A stretch of DNA of 64,000 bases, from positions 1-64,000 of the forward strand of contig CAIOSP010000001.1 of assembly GCA_903861005.1 (NCBI GenBank). Reading direction: 5' to 3'. The notes beneath the pieces were generated by a model, which was given only the letters and a program-made list of their open reading frames with translations, did no database searches and was not told the origin of the DNA. Numbering within the stretch: position 1 is the stretch's first letter; the number at the start of each line of letters is the position of its first letter. Below, piece after piece: positions 7,485-15,601 of the stretch. A program made the position numbers and the translations under genes. This DNA comes from an uncultured Pseudomonadota bacterium (GTDB taxonomy: Bacteria; Myxococcota_A; UBA796; GCA-2862545).

Positions 7485-9404
7485 ATGCGCGCCCCCACCC
7501 CCCTCCTCTTCGTCACCTTGATTGGTACGGTCGCGTGCAAGCAGGAGGCGCCGCCGGAGGTGTCCATCTCCATCGCCTGGCAGCCCGTCGTGCAACTGGA
7601 GGCGAAGGTCGACGGTGAAGGCCCGTTCGTCTACCACTGGTCGGTCGATGGCCTAGAGCGCCCCGACCTGCTGACCAACACCGTGGAGAGCCGCTTCCTG
7701 GACTACGGCCAGAGCTGGCACGTCGAAGTGGCTCACGTCGGCCTGACCGGCTCCGAGGGTCCCGCCGGAGAGGCGTCCGCCGAGATCGTCGCCGCGCCCT
7801 CGATCACCGCGCTCGTGTCGCCCAGCGCGCCCACGACGCATGACCCGCTCGAGGCGCGCGTCGTGGTCACCGATGGCTTCCTCCAGACCCCGGTCTACGA
7901 GCTGCGCTGGTCGGTGGACGGGACGCGCCGGCCCGAGTTCGACAACAACCCGGTCATCCCCGCCGAGGTGACCGAGCGCGGTCAGACCTGGGTGCTTGAG
8001 CTCAAGTCGATCGACCCGTGGAGCGGCACGCCGCAGGTGATCACCACCACGATCGTGAACTCGCCTCCCGTGATGGGCCCGGTCAGCATCACGCCCGAGA
8101 AGCCCTACGCTGGGAGCGGCCTGGGCATTCGCTTCACCGCCAGCGACGACGACAGCGACGAGCTCAAGACGACCGTCCGCTGGTCGGTCGACGGCGTGGT
8201 CGTTCAGGAGAGCCTGTCGCGCTTCCTCAACGCGTGGGAGCACCCGGTGGCGCGCGGTCAGGACGTCGCGGTCGACCTGATCACGTCCGACGGCGAAGCC
8301 GAGGCGACCGGTCGCGCGAGCACGGTGATCCTCAACACGCCGCCCACAGCGCCGGGGGTCGCACTCGAGCCGCACAGCGTCACCGAGAACGACCCGTTGG
8401 CCTGTGCGATCACCACCCCCTCCGTGGACGCCGACGGCGACCCGATCACCTACACCGCCGTCTGGACGCTCGACGGCGCGCCCTACACCGACCTGAACGC
8501 GGACGGCGCCGTGCCCGAGAACGTCACGCGCCCTGGTGAAGCCTGGCGCTGCGAAGTCACCGCGTCGGACCCTTACGAGGCAGGCGGCGTCAGCGGCGAC
8601 GGCGTGTTCGTCGGCTATCGCTTTGTCGCCGCCACGGCGGGCGGCCGTCACACCTGCGCTCAGCGCCTGGACGGCGTCGTGACCTGCTTCGGCGATGACA
8701 GCCGCGGCCAGTCCACCCCGCTGCAGACACAGCCGGTGGCCATCTCCGCGGGCCTGGAGCACACCTGCGCGCTCGACGCCGCCGGCGAGATCGCCTGCTG
8801 GGGCTCGAACGACAGCAGTCAGCTCGACGCGCCCACAGGCCCCTTCACGGCGGTCGCGGCCGGCGCGTGGCACACCTGCGCGCTCGACGAGAACGGCGGC
8901 GTGGTCTGCTGGGGCCTGGACGTCGGCCAGCTCGACCCGAGCTCCGCCAACAGCTTCTCCGCGCTCACCGCGGGCACCTTCCACACCTGCGGGCTGACCA
9001 CCGACGGCGCGATCGAGTGCTGGGGCTGGAACGGGCAGGGTCAGAGCAACGCCCCCGCGGGCGACGACTTCGTGGCCATCGCCGCCGGCGCCTGGCACAC
9101 CTGCGCGCTCCATGAGGACGGCGAGGTCACGTGCTGGGGCTGGAACGCCTCCGGTCAGAGCAACGCGCCCGCCGGGCCGTTCACCTCGATCGCCGCCACC
9201 GACGACGCCACCTGCGGCCTGCGCGAAGACCACACCGCGATGTGCTGGGGCAGCAGCAGCAACGGCGTCACCACGCCGCCCACCACGCGCTTCTCCACGC
9301 TCGACGGCGGCGGCGCCCACGTCTGCGGCCTGACGATGAACGGCCTGCTGGTCTGCTGGGGCTCGAACATCGCTGGCCAGAGCTCGCACACGCCGACGCC
9401 ATGA
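7485..9404 (+). CDS. RCC1-repeat lipoprotein with Ig-like/PKD-like domains
   Basis: This encodes 639 residues from ATG 7485. A lipoprotein signal ends in 'IGTVACKQ'. The first half has about four Ig-like modules, each with a 'WSVDG'-type core strand. The second half (from about 385) has seven RCC1-type blades of about 37 residues with the recurring pattern HTCAL...G...CWG, so each blade carries two cysteines. RCC1 propellers are protein-interaction scaffolds, and extracytoplasmic Cys-paired versions are frequent in myxobacteria. It stands alone, convergent with the receiver genes downstream; the inverted repeat GGGTGGC/GCCACCC at 9405-9449 could terminate it. Confidence 0.8.
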   Translation: MRAPTPLLFVTLIGTVACKQEAPPEVSISIAWQPVVQLEAKVDGEGPFVYHWSVDGLERPDLLTNTVESRFLDYGQSWHVEVAHVGLTGSEGPAGEASAEIVAAPSITALVSPSAPTTHDPLEARVVVTDGFLQTPVYELRWSVDGTRRPEFDNNPVIPAEVTERGQTWVLELKSIDPWSGTPQVITTTIVNSPPVMGPVSITPEKPYAGSGLGIRFTASDDDSDELKTTVRWSVDGVVVQESLSRFLNAWEHPVARGQDVAVDLITSDGEAEATGRASTVILNTPPTAPGVALEPHSVTENDPLACAITTPSVDADGDPITYTAVWTLDGAPYTDLNADGAVPENVTRPGEAWRCEVTASDPYEAGGVSGDGVFVGYRFVAATAGGRHTCAQRLDGVVTCFGDDSRGQSTPLQTQPVAISAGLEHTCALDAAGEIACWGSNDSSQLDAPTGPFTAVAAGAWHTCALDENGGVVCWGLDVGQLDPSSANSFSALTAGTFHTCGLTTDGAIECWGWNGQGQSNAPAGDDFVAIAAGAWHTCALHEDGEVTCWGWNASGQSNAPAGPFTSIAATDDATCGLREDHTAMCWGSSSNGVTTPPTTRFSTLDGGGAHVCGLTMNGLLVCWGSNIAGQSSHTPTP

Positions 9405-9457
9405 GGGTGGCGCGCGCGGTCGCTCGATCGGCCGTCGCGTCTGCCACCCGAGCGCAC

Positions 9458-9853
9458 CTACCCTACGGTCATGCCCCCGCGCGCCGCCACCGAGGTCACC
9501 AGGGCGACCAAGGCCATCAGCTCGAACGGCTTCATCAGCACCTGCACCCGGCCACCCTCGACCAGCTTACGACCCGCTGGGTCCATCGCGCCGCCGGTCA
9601 TCACCACGGTCCGGCTCCAAAGCGCGGGATCCGTCTGTTCAAGCCAATCCACGAGGACGGCGCCGGACCCGTCCTTGATGGTCAGGTCGCAGAGGACGAC
9701 GTGGAACGGAGCGGACGTCTCGACAGCCGCCTTGCCGGAGGCGATCCCGTCTGCGGTGACGACGTCAAAGCTGGAGGCGGCGAGCGTGCGGCGGATCGCG
9801 CGGCAGATCAGGGCGTCGTCATCGACGACAAGGACTCGAACTAGGCTGCTCAC
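9458..9853 (-). CDS. Stand-alone response regulator receiver (CheY-like)
   Basis: This is a 131-residue single receiver domain. The acidic pair is in 'VVDDDA', the phospho-acceptor is Asp56 in 'LCDLTIKDGSG', the Thr switch is in 'VVMTGG' and Lys in 'LMKPF'. The Pro that usually follows the phosphorylated Asp by four or five positions is replaced by 'KDGSG'. There is no output domain, so it probably shuttles phosphate or binds a partner. It overlaps the preceding receiver gene by four bases (ATGA). The same CDLTxxDGSG signature recurs in its neighbour and in the second receiver of the large hybrid kinase, indicating a duplicated set. Confidence 0.88.
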   Translation of the reverse strand: MSSLVRVLVVDDDALICRAIRRTLAASSFDVVTADGIASGKAAVETSAPFHVVLCDLTIKDGSGAVLVDWLEQTDPALWSRTVVMTGGAMDPAGRKLVEGGRVQVLMKPFELMALVALVTSVAARGGMTVG

Positions 9854-10524
9854 GAGAACGCTCCCACGTTGAGATGCACGTGGTCGTGATCACGGTTGGC
9901 CGCCGCGTTCACGCGCTCGACGAGCGTCGTCATCTTGAAGGGCTTGGTCAGGACCTCGCTCTCGCCGTCCTCGACCAGCGCTCGGCCCACGTCGTCCACC
10001 GCGCCGCCCGTCAGGACGATCGTGCGATCACCCAGGCCAGGGTGCGCTCGACGAAGCCAGTGCACCAGGTCTGCGCCGGATCCGTCACGCAGCGTGAGGT
10101 CACACAGCACCGCCGAGAAGCGCTCGCTGAAGACCAGTTCGCCCATCGCCTCTTCGTAGCCGTCGGCGACCGCCACGCTGTAGCCGACCGACTCCAACAG
10201 GCGCCTAAGCGCGCGCGTGGTGCAGGCGTCGTCGTCCACCACCAGGACCACCCGACGCGCGGCCTGCGGGCGGTTGAGGGTGCTCTGGCGAACACTCGCC
10301 ACGTTCGACTGAGGCTGGGCCCAGGCGCGCGGGCCCGGCGCGGCGTCCTCGGCCAACGCCGGCACAAGCTGACCACATGAACCACAGGCGACCGGATAGG
10401 CGAACGCCGCGGTGGACGCGAGGCTCTCCGTCACGGTTCCAGGCAGCTGCGTGAGCGGTGCGGGTGGTGTCACGGGACTTCCAAGGCTGTGGCGATCGGC
10501 ATCGCGGAGGGACGGGACTTCCAC
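9850..10524 (-). CDS. Response regulator receiver with N-terminal extension
   Basis: This encodes 224 residues if GTG 10524 is used. Residues 91-215 form a receiver with VVDDDA, phospho-acceptor Asp142 in 'LCDLTLRDGSG', VLTGG and LTKPF. The first 90 residues are Ser/Pro/Ala-rich and contain one CGSCG pair, too little for a zinc site. No clear ribosome-binding site precedes 10524; an internal GTG (giving a protein starting TPPAPL) with GGA six bases upstream is an alternative start. It is coupled to the downstream receiver (ATGA overlap). A sigma-28-like promoter lies at 10561-10587, placing a predicted transcript start about 30 bases ahead of the GTG. Confidence 0.85.
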   Translation of the reverse strand: MEVPSLRDADRHSLGSPVTPPAPLTQLPGTVTESLASTAAFAYPVACGSCGQLVPALAEDAAPGPRAWAQPQSNVASVRQSTLNRPQAARRVVLVVDDDACTTRALRRLLESVGYSVAVADGYEEAMGELVFSERFSAVLCDLTLRDGSGADLVHWLRRAHPGLGDRTIVLTGGAVDDVGRALVEDGESEVLTKPFKMTTLVERVNAAANRDHDHVHLNVGAFS

Positions 10525-10560
10525 ATGATGAGCTGGGTGAGGCGTTCCTCGGGTCTTCCT

Positions 10561-10587
10561 CTATCGGCACGGAATTGGACAACCTGA
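10561..10587 (-). promoter_or_regulatory. Candidate sigma-28-type promoter for the receiver pair
   Basis: On the minus strand TCAG (10587-10584), 15 bases, then GCCGATAG (10568-10561) compares with TAAA-N15-GCCGATAA. Seven of eight -10 positions match, and two of four at -35. The spacing is exactly that of the FliA consensus. Confidence 0.45.
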
Positions 10588-10642
10588 AACGCGGCCCCAC
10601 TCCCTCCGCAAATTCACGCTTTCGGAGACAAAAAGCCGCGTT

Positions 10643-10664
10643 GACCCCGTCTGAAAAATCGGAC
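10643..10664. repeat. 22-base repeat, copy 1 (imperfect palindrome)
   Basis: This 22-base string is identical to 33195-33216 in the same orientation. Its core TCTGA-AAAA-TCGGA is an imperfect palindrome. In this copy the arms extend to nine bases (CCCGTCTGA / TCGGACGGG, one T-G mismatch, 10646-10667). Read on the minus strand it supplies the TTTTT tract of a likely terminator (10654-10679). It could also be an operator. Confidence 0.6.
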
Positions 10665-10679
10665 GGGTATGGCACCCGT
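10654..10679 (-). terminator. Probable intrinsic terminator of the hybrid-kinase operon
   Basis: On the minus strand the hairpin ACGGGT-GCCAT-ACCCGT (10679-10663) is followed by CCGATTTTT. This is the best rho-independent shape in this gap and lies about 85 bases after the stop of the HDLN-box gene. Two further hairpins occur nearby: GGCTGC/GCAGCC arms at 10703-10718 and CGCCT/AGGCG at 10739-10753. Confidence 0.55.
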
Positions 10680-10763
10680 TTGGCCTATCTTGGGGTGGCC
10701 TCGCAGCCGTCCGGCTGCACCATGCTCACGTCAAACACCGCCTAAACCAGGCGTCGTAACTCA

Positions 10764-11087
10764 CTAAATCGAGTGATTGCGGGCCTTTGAAATCAGATCT
10801 TCCACGTGTTCAAGGTAGGCGGCGGCGCCCTCTGCGGCCTGCCGGAGGTTGCGCGCGGCGTCGCGGAGCGTATCGAGCTGCTTCGGCCGTCCAATGGGCG
10901 CGGGCTTGCCGGCCTCACCGTCCGAAAGGCCAGTCAAAAGCTGCTCGATGGCGAATGACTCCATGGTGATGGCGGACACCGCCCCGTTGAGGTCGTGGAG
11001 CAGCACCCTCAACACCTGCTCCACCGCAGCGCCGTGGGGCTCTGGGATGGCAGAGATGGCCTTCTCTACGCGATCTACGCGGATCAT
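10764..11087 (-). CDS. Small HDLN-box protein, possible stand-alone phosphotransferase (DHp-like)
   Basis: This encodes 107 residues. The start is ATG 11087, whose ATGA overlaps the stop of the large hybrid kinase. The central helix 'LLHDLNGAVSAITMESFAI' (His31-Asp32) resembles the phospho-accepting H-box of dimerising histidine-kinase domains and of ChpT-type phosphotransferases. No ATPase domain follows; the rest is predicted helical (RDAARNLRQAAEG, YLEHVEDLISKA). It may dimerise into a four-helix bundle that passes phosphate between the kinase upstream and the solo receivers downstream. The role is inferred; the family is not certain. Confidence 0.6.
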   Translation of the reverse strand: MIRVDRVEKAISAIPEPHGAAVEQVLRVLLHDLNGAVSAITMESFAIEQLLTGLSDGEAGKPAPIGRPKQLDTLRDAARNLRQAAEGAAAYLEHVEDLISKARNHSI

Positions 11088-14000
11088 GGCGCGCGCCCCG
11101 ATGCGGGAATGGACACCTTGACGACCGGAAACGGCGCGCCAGGGCGGGCGAAATAGTAACCCTGGAGCAGGTCGCAGCCGAGATCGGTCAGCAGCGTCGC
11201 CTCCTCGATCGTCTCGATGCCCTCGGCCACCACCAGGATGCCCGCGCGACGGCAGACGAGGATCAGCGACTCCAAGATCTCGCGCTTGAGCGGCGACACG
11301 CACGCGCCGCGCACCAACGACATGTCGATCTTGGCGATCTCAGGCTTGAGCTGCGCGAGCCACGTGAGGCCCGCGTACCCTTCGCCCAGGTCATCGATGG
11401 CGATCCGGTAGCCGGCCTTACGCAGCACGCGGACGTGCTCCGTCAGCTCAGCGCCCATCGTCAGCGAGGCGCGCTCCGTCACCTCCAACACCACACGCGA
11501 CGCGCACGCCAGCAGCGGCTCGTTCGGGGCGCACAGCAGGTCGCTGCGCACTTCGCTCGGGTGCAGGTTCACGAAGATCGACTCCTGCCGTTCCGGATGC
11601 TCGGCCAGGGCGTTCGCGACCGCGCGTCGCACCGCGCGTCCCAGATCCTCGGTGCGGTCCAGCACGTCCGAGGCGGCGATCAGCCGGTCCGGCGTCCCCA
11701 GCGTCGGGTGATCGCTGCGCATCAGCGCCTCGTACCCGAAGATGGCGCCATCCGCGGTCGAGACGATCGGCTGAAAGACCATGAACAACACACGCAGCGC
11801 GCTCTCGAACGCGCGACGCGTGGCCGGAAGGTCCACGAGGAACTCGCCAGCCCCCGCCTGCGCGGCGACGAGCTTGCGCTGCAGGCGCGCCACCTGCCCC
11901 GACTCCACCGCCACCCGAACCTCTTGCACCAGCGAGGGCAGCGAGAAGGGCTTGGTGAGGTAGCCGACCGCGCGACTACGGAGCGCGAGCGTCGCGGTCT
12001 CCACCGACGGCGCGCCGGTGATCAGGAGCACCGGCATGTCCGCGTCGCGGGCACGCGCGGCGCGCAGGATCTCCAGACCGTCCGCGCCCGGCAGACCGAT
12101 GTCCGTGATCACCGCGTCGTAGCGACCCTCGGCCAGCAGCGCGAGCGCGCCCTCACCGGACGTCGCGGTCTGCACCGTAAAGCCCGCGAGGTGCAGCGCG
12201 CGCGAGTACGCCCCGAGCAGCGCGGCGTCGTCGTCGACCAGCAGCACCTTCGCCTCGTCGGCGCCGCGCTCTGGCGCCTCGTGGACAACCCGCTCCGCCA
12301 CCACCGCCGCCCGATTGCCCCCGCCGCCCGCCACCAGTCGACCCACACGCTCCAGCAACTTGGCGGGAGGCAATGACTTGCGCAGCACCTCCACGCCGAG
12401 CACCTCGATGCGCTGCAGGCTGTCGTCGTCCAGGACGCCGCCGGTCAGCACCACCGTGCGCTCCAGCAGCGCGGGCCTGTTCGCGTGGATCCACGTGAGG
12501 ACCTCGACGCCGGAGCCGTCTGGCAGCGTCATGTCACACAAGACGCCGTCGACGGCGTGACCGTCCGCAAGGGCCGCGACCGCAAACGCGACGGTGGACG
12601 CCGTGACGACCTGGTGCCCGGCGTGGGTGAGCACGCGCTCGAGCGCAGACAGGATCGCCTCTTCATCCTCCACCACCATCACCACGCCGACCTTCGGTTC
12701 AACAGCCGTGGCGGTGGACTTGGCCATGTGCACCTTGGCCCGGTGCGCCGAGAGCGCGTCCCCCCCGGCGCGCAGCAGATCGGTGGACGTGTAGGGCTTC
12801 CACAGCAGCGGCCCGTCTACGGGTTCACCATCGACCACGGCGCGTCCGTCCAGGTAGCCGGAGGTGAGCAGCATCGCGACATTTGGAAGGTTCTCCCTAA
12901 CATAGCTCGCGACCGCGTACCCGCTTGAACCCGGCATCACGACGTCCGACACCACCAGATCGATCATGGTCCCGTGGACCTTGAGCTGCTGGATCGCGTC
13001 ATCGCCATCCGCCGCCTGCAGGACGTGGAACCCGGCGCTCTCGAAGATGCGCACGGCCGCCTTGCGAAGCGGCGCGTCGTCTTCGACCACCAGTACCGCG
13101 GAGCCGTGCGCTCCCTTCGGCTCGGCGGCGTTGCCTGTAGCGGGCTCGCTCACCTCGACGCACTCGGGCAGGTCGATCGTGAACGTCGTGCCGACGCCGA
13201 CCTCGCTCTCGGCGGTGATCACGCCCCCACCGTCCTTCACCAGCGCGTAGCAGGTGGACAGGCCCAACCCGGAGCCCGATCCCACAGGCTTGGTCGTGAA
13301 GAAGGGATCGAACGCGCGGCTCATCGTGGCCGCGCACATGCCTACGCCCGAGTCTGCGACCTCCAGGCGAATCCTCGCGGCGGCGTCCCCCTCGGTGGGC
13401 TCCGTCCGGGTCAGCGTCAGACGCAAGGTGCCGCCGTTCGGCATGGCGTCCCGCGCGTTCAGCGCGAGGTTCAAGAGGATCTGATCCAGGTGGATCGGGT
13501 CCATCTTGACCACCGTGGGGAACGCCGGCGCGGAGAAGCTCAAGCTGATGTTCTCGCCCACGCTGCGGCGAAGCGTCTTGAGGAAGTCGTTGACCAGCAG
13601 GCCGAGATCGACCGGCCGCTTCTGCGACACGTGACGGTCCGAGAAGGCCAGCAGCTGGCGGGTGAGGTCGCCCGCTCTCCCGGCGGCGCGAAGCACCTCC
13701 ACCATGTCCTCATGCGCGGGCCCGCCTACCGGCAGCGCGTCTCGCACAAATCCGCCGAACGAGAGGATGATCGCAAGGATGTTGTTGAAGTCGTGCGCGA
13801 TGCCGCCCGTCAGCTGGCCCACGGCCTGCATCTTCTGCGCCTGCAGCAGCGCCGCCGCCGTCTGTTGACGCACGCTGATGTCGCTGAAGAAGACGACGGT
13901 CGCGGGACGCCCGTTCCACACGCCGGCCGCGAGGTTGACCTCACAGGGCAGCATACGTCCCGTCGCAGTCTCCACCTGGATCTCGAACTGCGCGGGCACA

Positions 14001-15436
14001 GGCATACGCTCGCGGTTCTGGTTGAACTTCTCGAGGAAGTCGCCGCCGTCACGCACGCCACGCGCCAGGTTGGAGACGCTTCGGCCCTCGACCTGCTCAC
14101 GGCGAAAGCCACCGATCGAAGCCGCCTGCTCGTTCGCGAACAGCACGCGTGCGTCCTGCACCACGATGATCCCGATCGTCGCGTTGTCCGCGATCGACAT
14201 CAGGTTGCGCTCGCTCTGACGCGACGCGAGGTCCGCGGTCACGCGCTCTGTGATGTCCTGGCTCGCGCCGCGGAGACCGACGGCCCTGCCGTTCTTGTCC
14301 GTGACGACCTTGATCGCGGTGGTGATCCAGACGGTCGTACCGTCGCCGCGAATGACGCGGAAGTCCTCCACGAAGTCCGAACGGGTCGCAATGCCCCGCC
14401 CGATCGCAGCGACCACGCGCTCACGATCGTCCGGGTGGACCATCGCCAGCAGCAGGTCCTGGATGTCCCCCTTCGTCTGCTCGGGATCGATGCGGAAGAT
14501 GCGGTACATCTCGTCCGACCACCAGGAGTCACCGCGCGGGATCGTCGCCCGCCAGCTCCCGATGCGCGCCAGGCTCTGCGCCTCGCGGAACATCGCCTCG
14601 CTCTGGACGAGCTGCGCCTCGCGCTGCTTTCGTGGCGTGACGTCGCGCATGGTGCCCACGAAGTGGGTCACGGCGCCTGCCTCGTCGCGCGCGGGCGACA
14701 TCAGGACCTCGTTCCAGAAGGCTGTCCCGTCCTTGCGCTCGGTGACGATCTGAGCCTCAAAGGGCTGGCCGGCCAACAACGTCGTTCGCATCGCCTCCCG
14801 CTCGGCCGGCTGCGGGCCCGGCAACGAGTCGAGCGGCCGTCCCACGATCTCGTCGAACGCAAAGCCGGACACCCGCTCAATCACCTCGTTCACATAGGTG
14901 ACCAGGAGCTCGGCATCCGTGGTGATCACACCCTGCGACACCGCGCGCAGCGCCTCCTCTCTCAGCCTGAGCGACGCCTCCAGGCGGGCGGACGTCGCGC
15001 GCGCACGGGCGAGGCGCCGCCTCACCAACGCCACCGCGAGCCGAGCCTGATCGACGGCCGGATCGGCGCGATCGGGATCCGCCACCGGCCCTCGCTCGGC
15101 GGCACGAAGCAAGGACGCGATCGACGACGCGACGTCCTCTGATTCCGCCACGCTCGCCACCGCGCCCGCGGCCCGCGCGGCCACCGCGTCGGCGTCCGAC
15201 GCGCACATCGCGATCACGGGCTCCGCGGACTCATCGAGGACATGCGCGCGAAGCCACGCGAGATCACCGTCTCCGGCCACGCGCAGCAGCACCACGTCCA
15301 AATCGGTCGAGGCGTCCTCCACCGCGCTCGGCAGCTCCTCCACCGAGTAGACGTCGATCTCCGGTGCGGCAGCGTGAAGCGCGCGAAGCGTCTGTTCCTG
15401 CCTTTCGCGGTCTTGGTCGACGAGCAGCGCGATCAT
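11084..15436 (-). CDS. Giant hybrid histidine kinase with PAS domains, three receivers and a C-terminal EAL domain
   Basis: About 1450 residues and no membrane segment, so cytoplasmic. Order: degenerate receiver (1-115), PAS/PAC domains (about 160-270, 285-400, 405-525), HisKA with His549 in 'GGIAHDFNN', HATPase (640-755), receivers with Asp832, Asp969 and Asp1113, then EAL (1215-1440). The EAL domain keeps EALMR, FVNLHP, LEVTE, IDDLG, AKIDM and AEGIE, so c-di-GMP hydrolysis is plausible. Kinase-EAL fusions suggest phosphorylation-controlled c-di-GMP turnover. GTG 15439 and ATG 15436 are both possible; GGGGGA suits ATG better. The 3' end overlaps the HDLN-box gene by four bases. A pseudoknot-forming repeat precedes it. 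Confidence 0.92.
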   Translation of the reverse strand: MIALLVDQDRERQEQTLRALHAAAPEIDVYSVEELPSAVEDASTDLDVVLLRVAGDGDLAWLRAHVLDESAEPVIAMCASDADAVAARAAGAVASVAESEDVASSIASLLRAAERGPVADPDRADPAVDQARLAVALVRRRLARARATSARLEASLRLREEALRAVSQGVITTDAELLVTYVNEVIERVSGFAFDEIVGRPLDSLPGPQPAEREAMRTTLLAGQPFEAQIVTERKDGTAFWNEVLMSPARDEAGAVTHFVGTMRDVTPRKQREAQLVQSEAMFREAQSLARIGSWRATIPRGDSWWSDEMYRIFRIDPEQTKGDIQDLLLAMVHPDDRERVVAAIGRGIATRSDFVEDFRVIRGDGTTVWITTAIKVVTDKNGRAVGLRGASQDITERVTADLASRQSERNLMSIADNATIGIIVVQDARVLFANEQAASIGGFRREQVEGRSVSNLARGVRDGGDFLEKFNQNRERMPVPAQFEIQVETATGRMLPCEVNLAAGVWNGRPATVVFFSDISVRQQTAAALLQAQKMQAVGQLTGGIAHDFNNILAIILSFGGFVRDALPVGGPAHEDMVEVLRAAGRAGDLTRQLLAFSDRHVSQKRPVDLGLLVNDFLKTLRRSVGENISLSFSAPAFPTVVKMDPIHLDQILLNLALNARDAMPNGGTLRLTLTRTEPTEGDAAARIRLEVADSGVGMCAATMSRAFDPFFTTKPVGSGSGLGLSTCYALVKDGGGVITAESEVGVGTTFTIDLPECVEVSEPATGNAAEPKGAHGSAVLVVEDDAPLRKAAVRIFESAGFHVLQAADGDDAIQQLKVHGTMIDLVVSDVVMPGSSGYAVASYVRENLPNVAMLLTSGYLDGRAVVDGEPVDGPLLWKPYTSTDLLRAGGDALSAHRAKVHMAKSTATAVEPKVGVVMVVEDEEAILSALERVLTHAGHQVVTASTVAFAVAALADGHAVDGVLCDMTLPDGSGVEVLTWIHANRPALLERTVVLTGGVLDDDSLQRIEVLGVEVLRKSLPPAKLLERVGRLVAGGGGNRAAVVAERVVHEAPERGADEAKVLLVDDDAALLGAYSRALHLAGFTVQTATSGEGALALLAEGRYDAVITDIGLPGADGLEILRAARARDADMPVLLITGAPSVETATLALRSRAVGYLTKPFSLPSLVQEVRVAVESGQVARLQRKLVAAQAGAGEFLVDLPATRRAFESALRVLFMVFQPIVSTADGAIFGYEALMRSDHPTLGTPDRLIAASDVLDRTEDLGRAVRRAVANALAEHPERQESIFVNLHPSEVRSDLLCAPNEPLLACASRVVLEVTERASLTMGAELTEHVRVLRKAGYRIAIDDLGEGYAGLTWLAQLKPEIAKIDMSLVRGACVSPLKREILESLILVCRRAGILVVAEGIETIEEATLLTDLGCDLLQGYYFARPGAPFPVVKVSIPASGRAP

Positions 15437-15491
15437 CACTCCCCCAAACGCAGTCCAGCTTCCATACGACCCGCGTGGACACGCGAGGGCA

Positions 15492-15535
15492 GATGAGGGC
15501 TACCCGTACAGCGTGACGTCCCCTCATCGGGTAGC
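15492..15535 (-). promoter_or_regulatory. Pseudoknot-forming inverted repeats ahead of the hybrid kinase gene
   Basis: On the minus strand GCTACCCGATGAGGG (15535-15521) is followed 14 bases later by CGGGTAGCCCTCATC (15506-15492). GCTACCC pairs with GGGTAGC and GATGAGGG pairs with CCCTCATC in A-B-A'-B' order, the layout of an H-type pseudoknot with two stems of seven to eight pairs sharing one base. It ends 55 bases before the kinase start. A weak sigma-28-like match (GAAA-N15-CCCGATGA, 15550-15524) overlaps it, so it could instead be a DNA-level site. Confidence 0.5.
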
Positions 15536-15601
15536 GCGTCTCCCAGTTTCGTCAATTCGTCCGAAAAGACGTGCTCGGTTCCGCAGCGCCGGGATGCACC
15601 G

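Noticed and set aside
12974-15142. 722-codon open frame antisense to the hybrid kinase
   Set aside because: It lies entirely opposite PAS and kinase domains, has an Arg/His/Asp-rich composition typical of a shadow frame, and no ribosome-binding site.
15524-15550. GAAA-N15-CCCGATGA as a sigma-28 promoter for the hybrid kinase
   Set aside because: Nine of twelve positions match, but the site overlaps the stronger pseudoknot repeat and its -10 lacks the usual A-T end. It is mentioned but not called.
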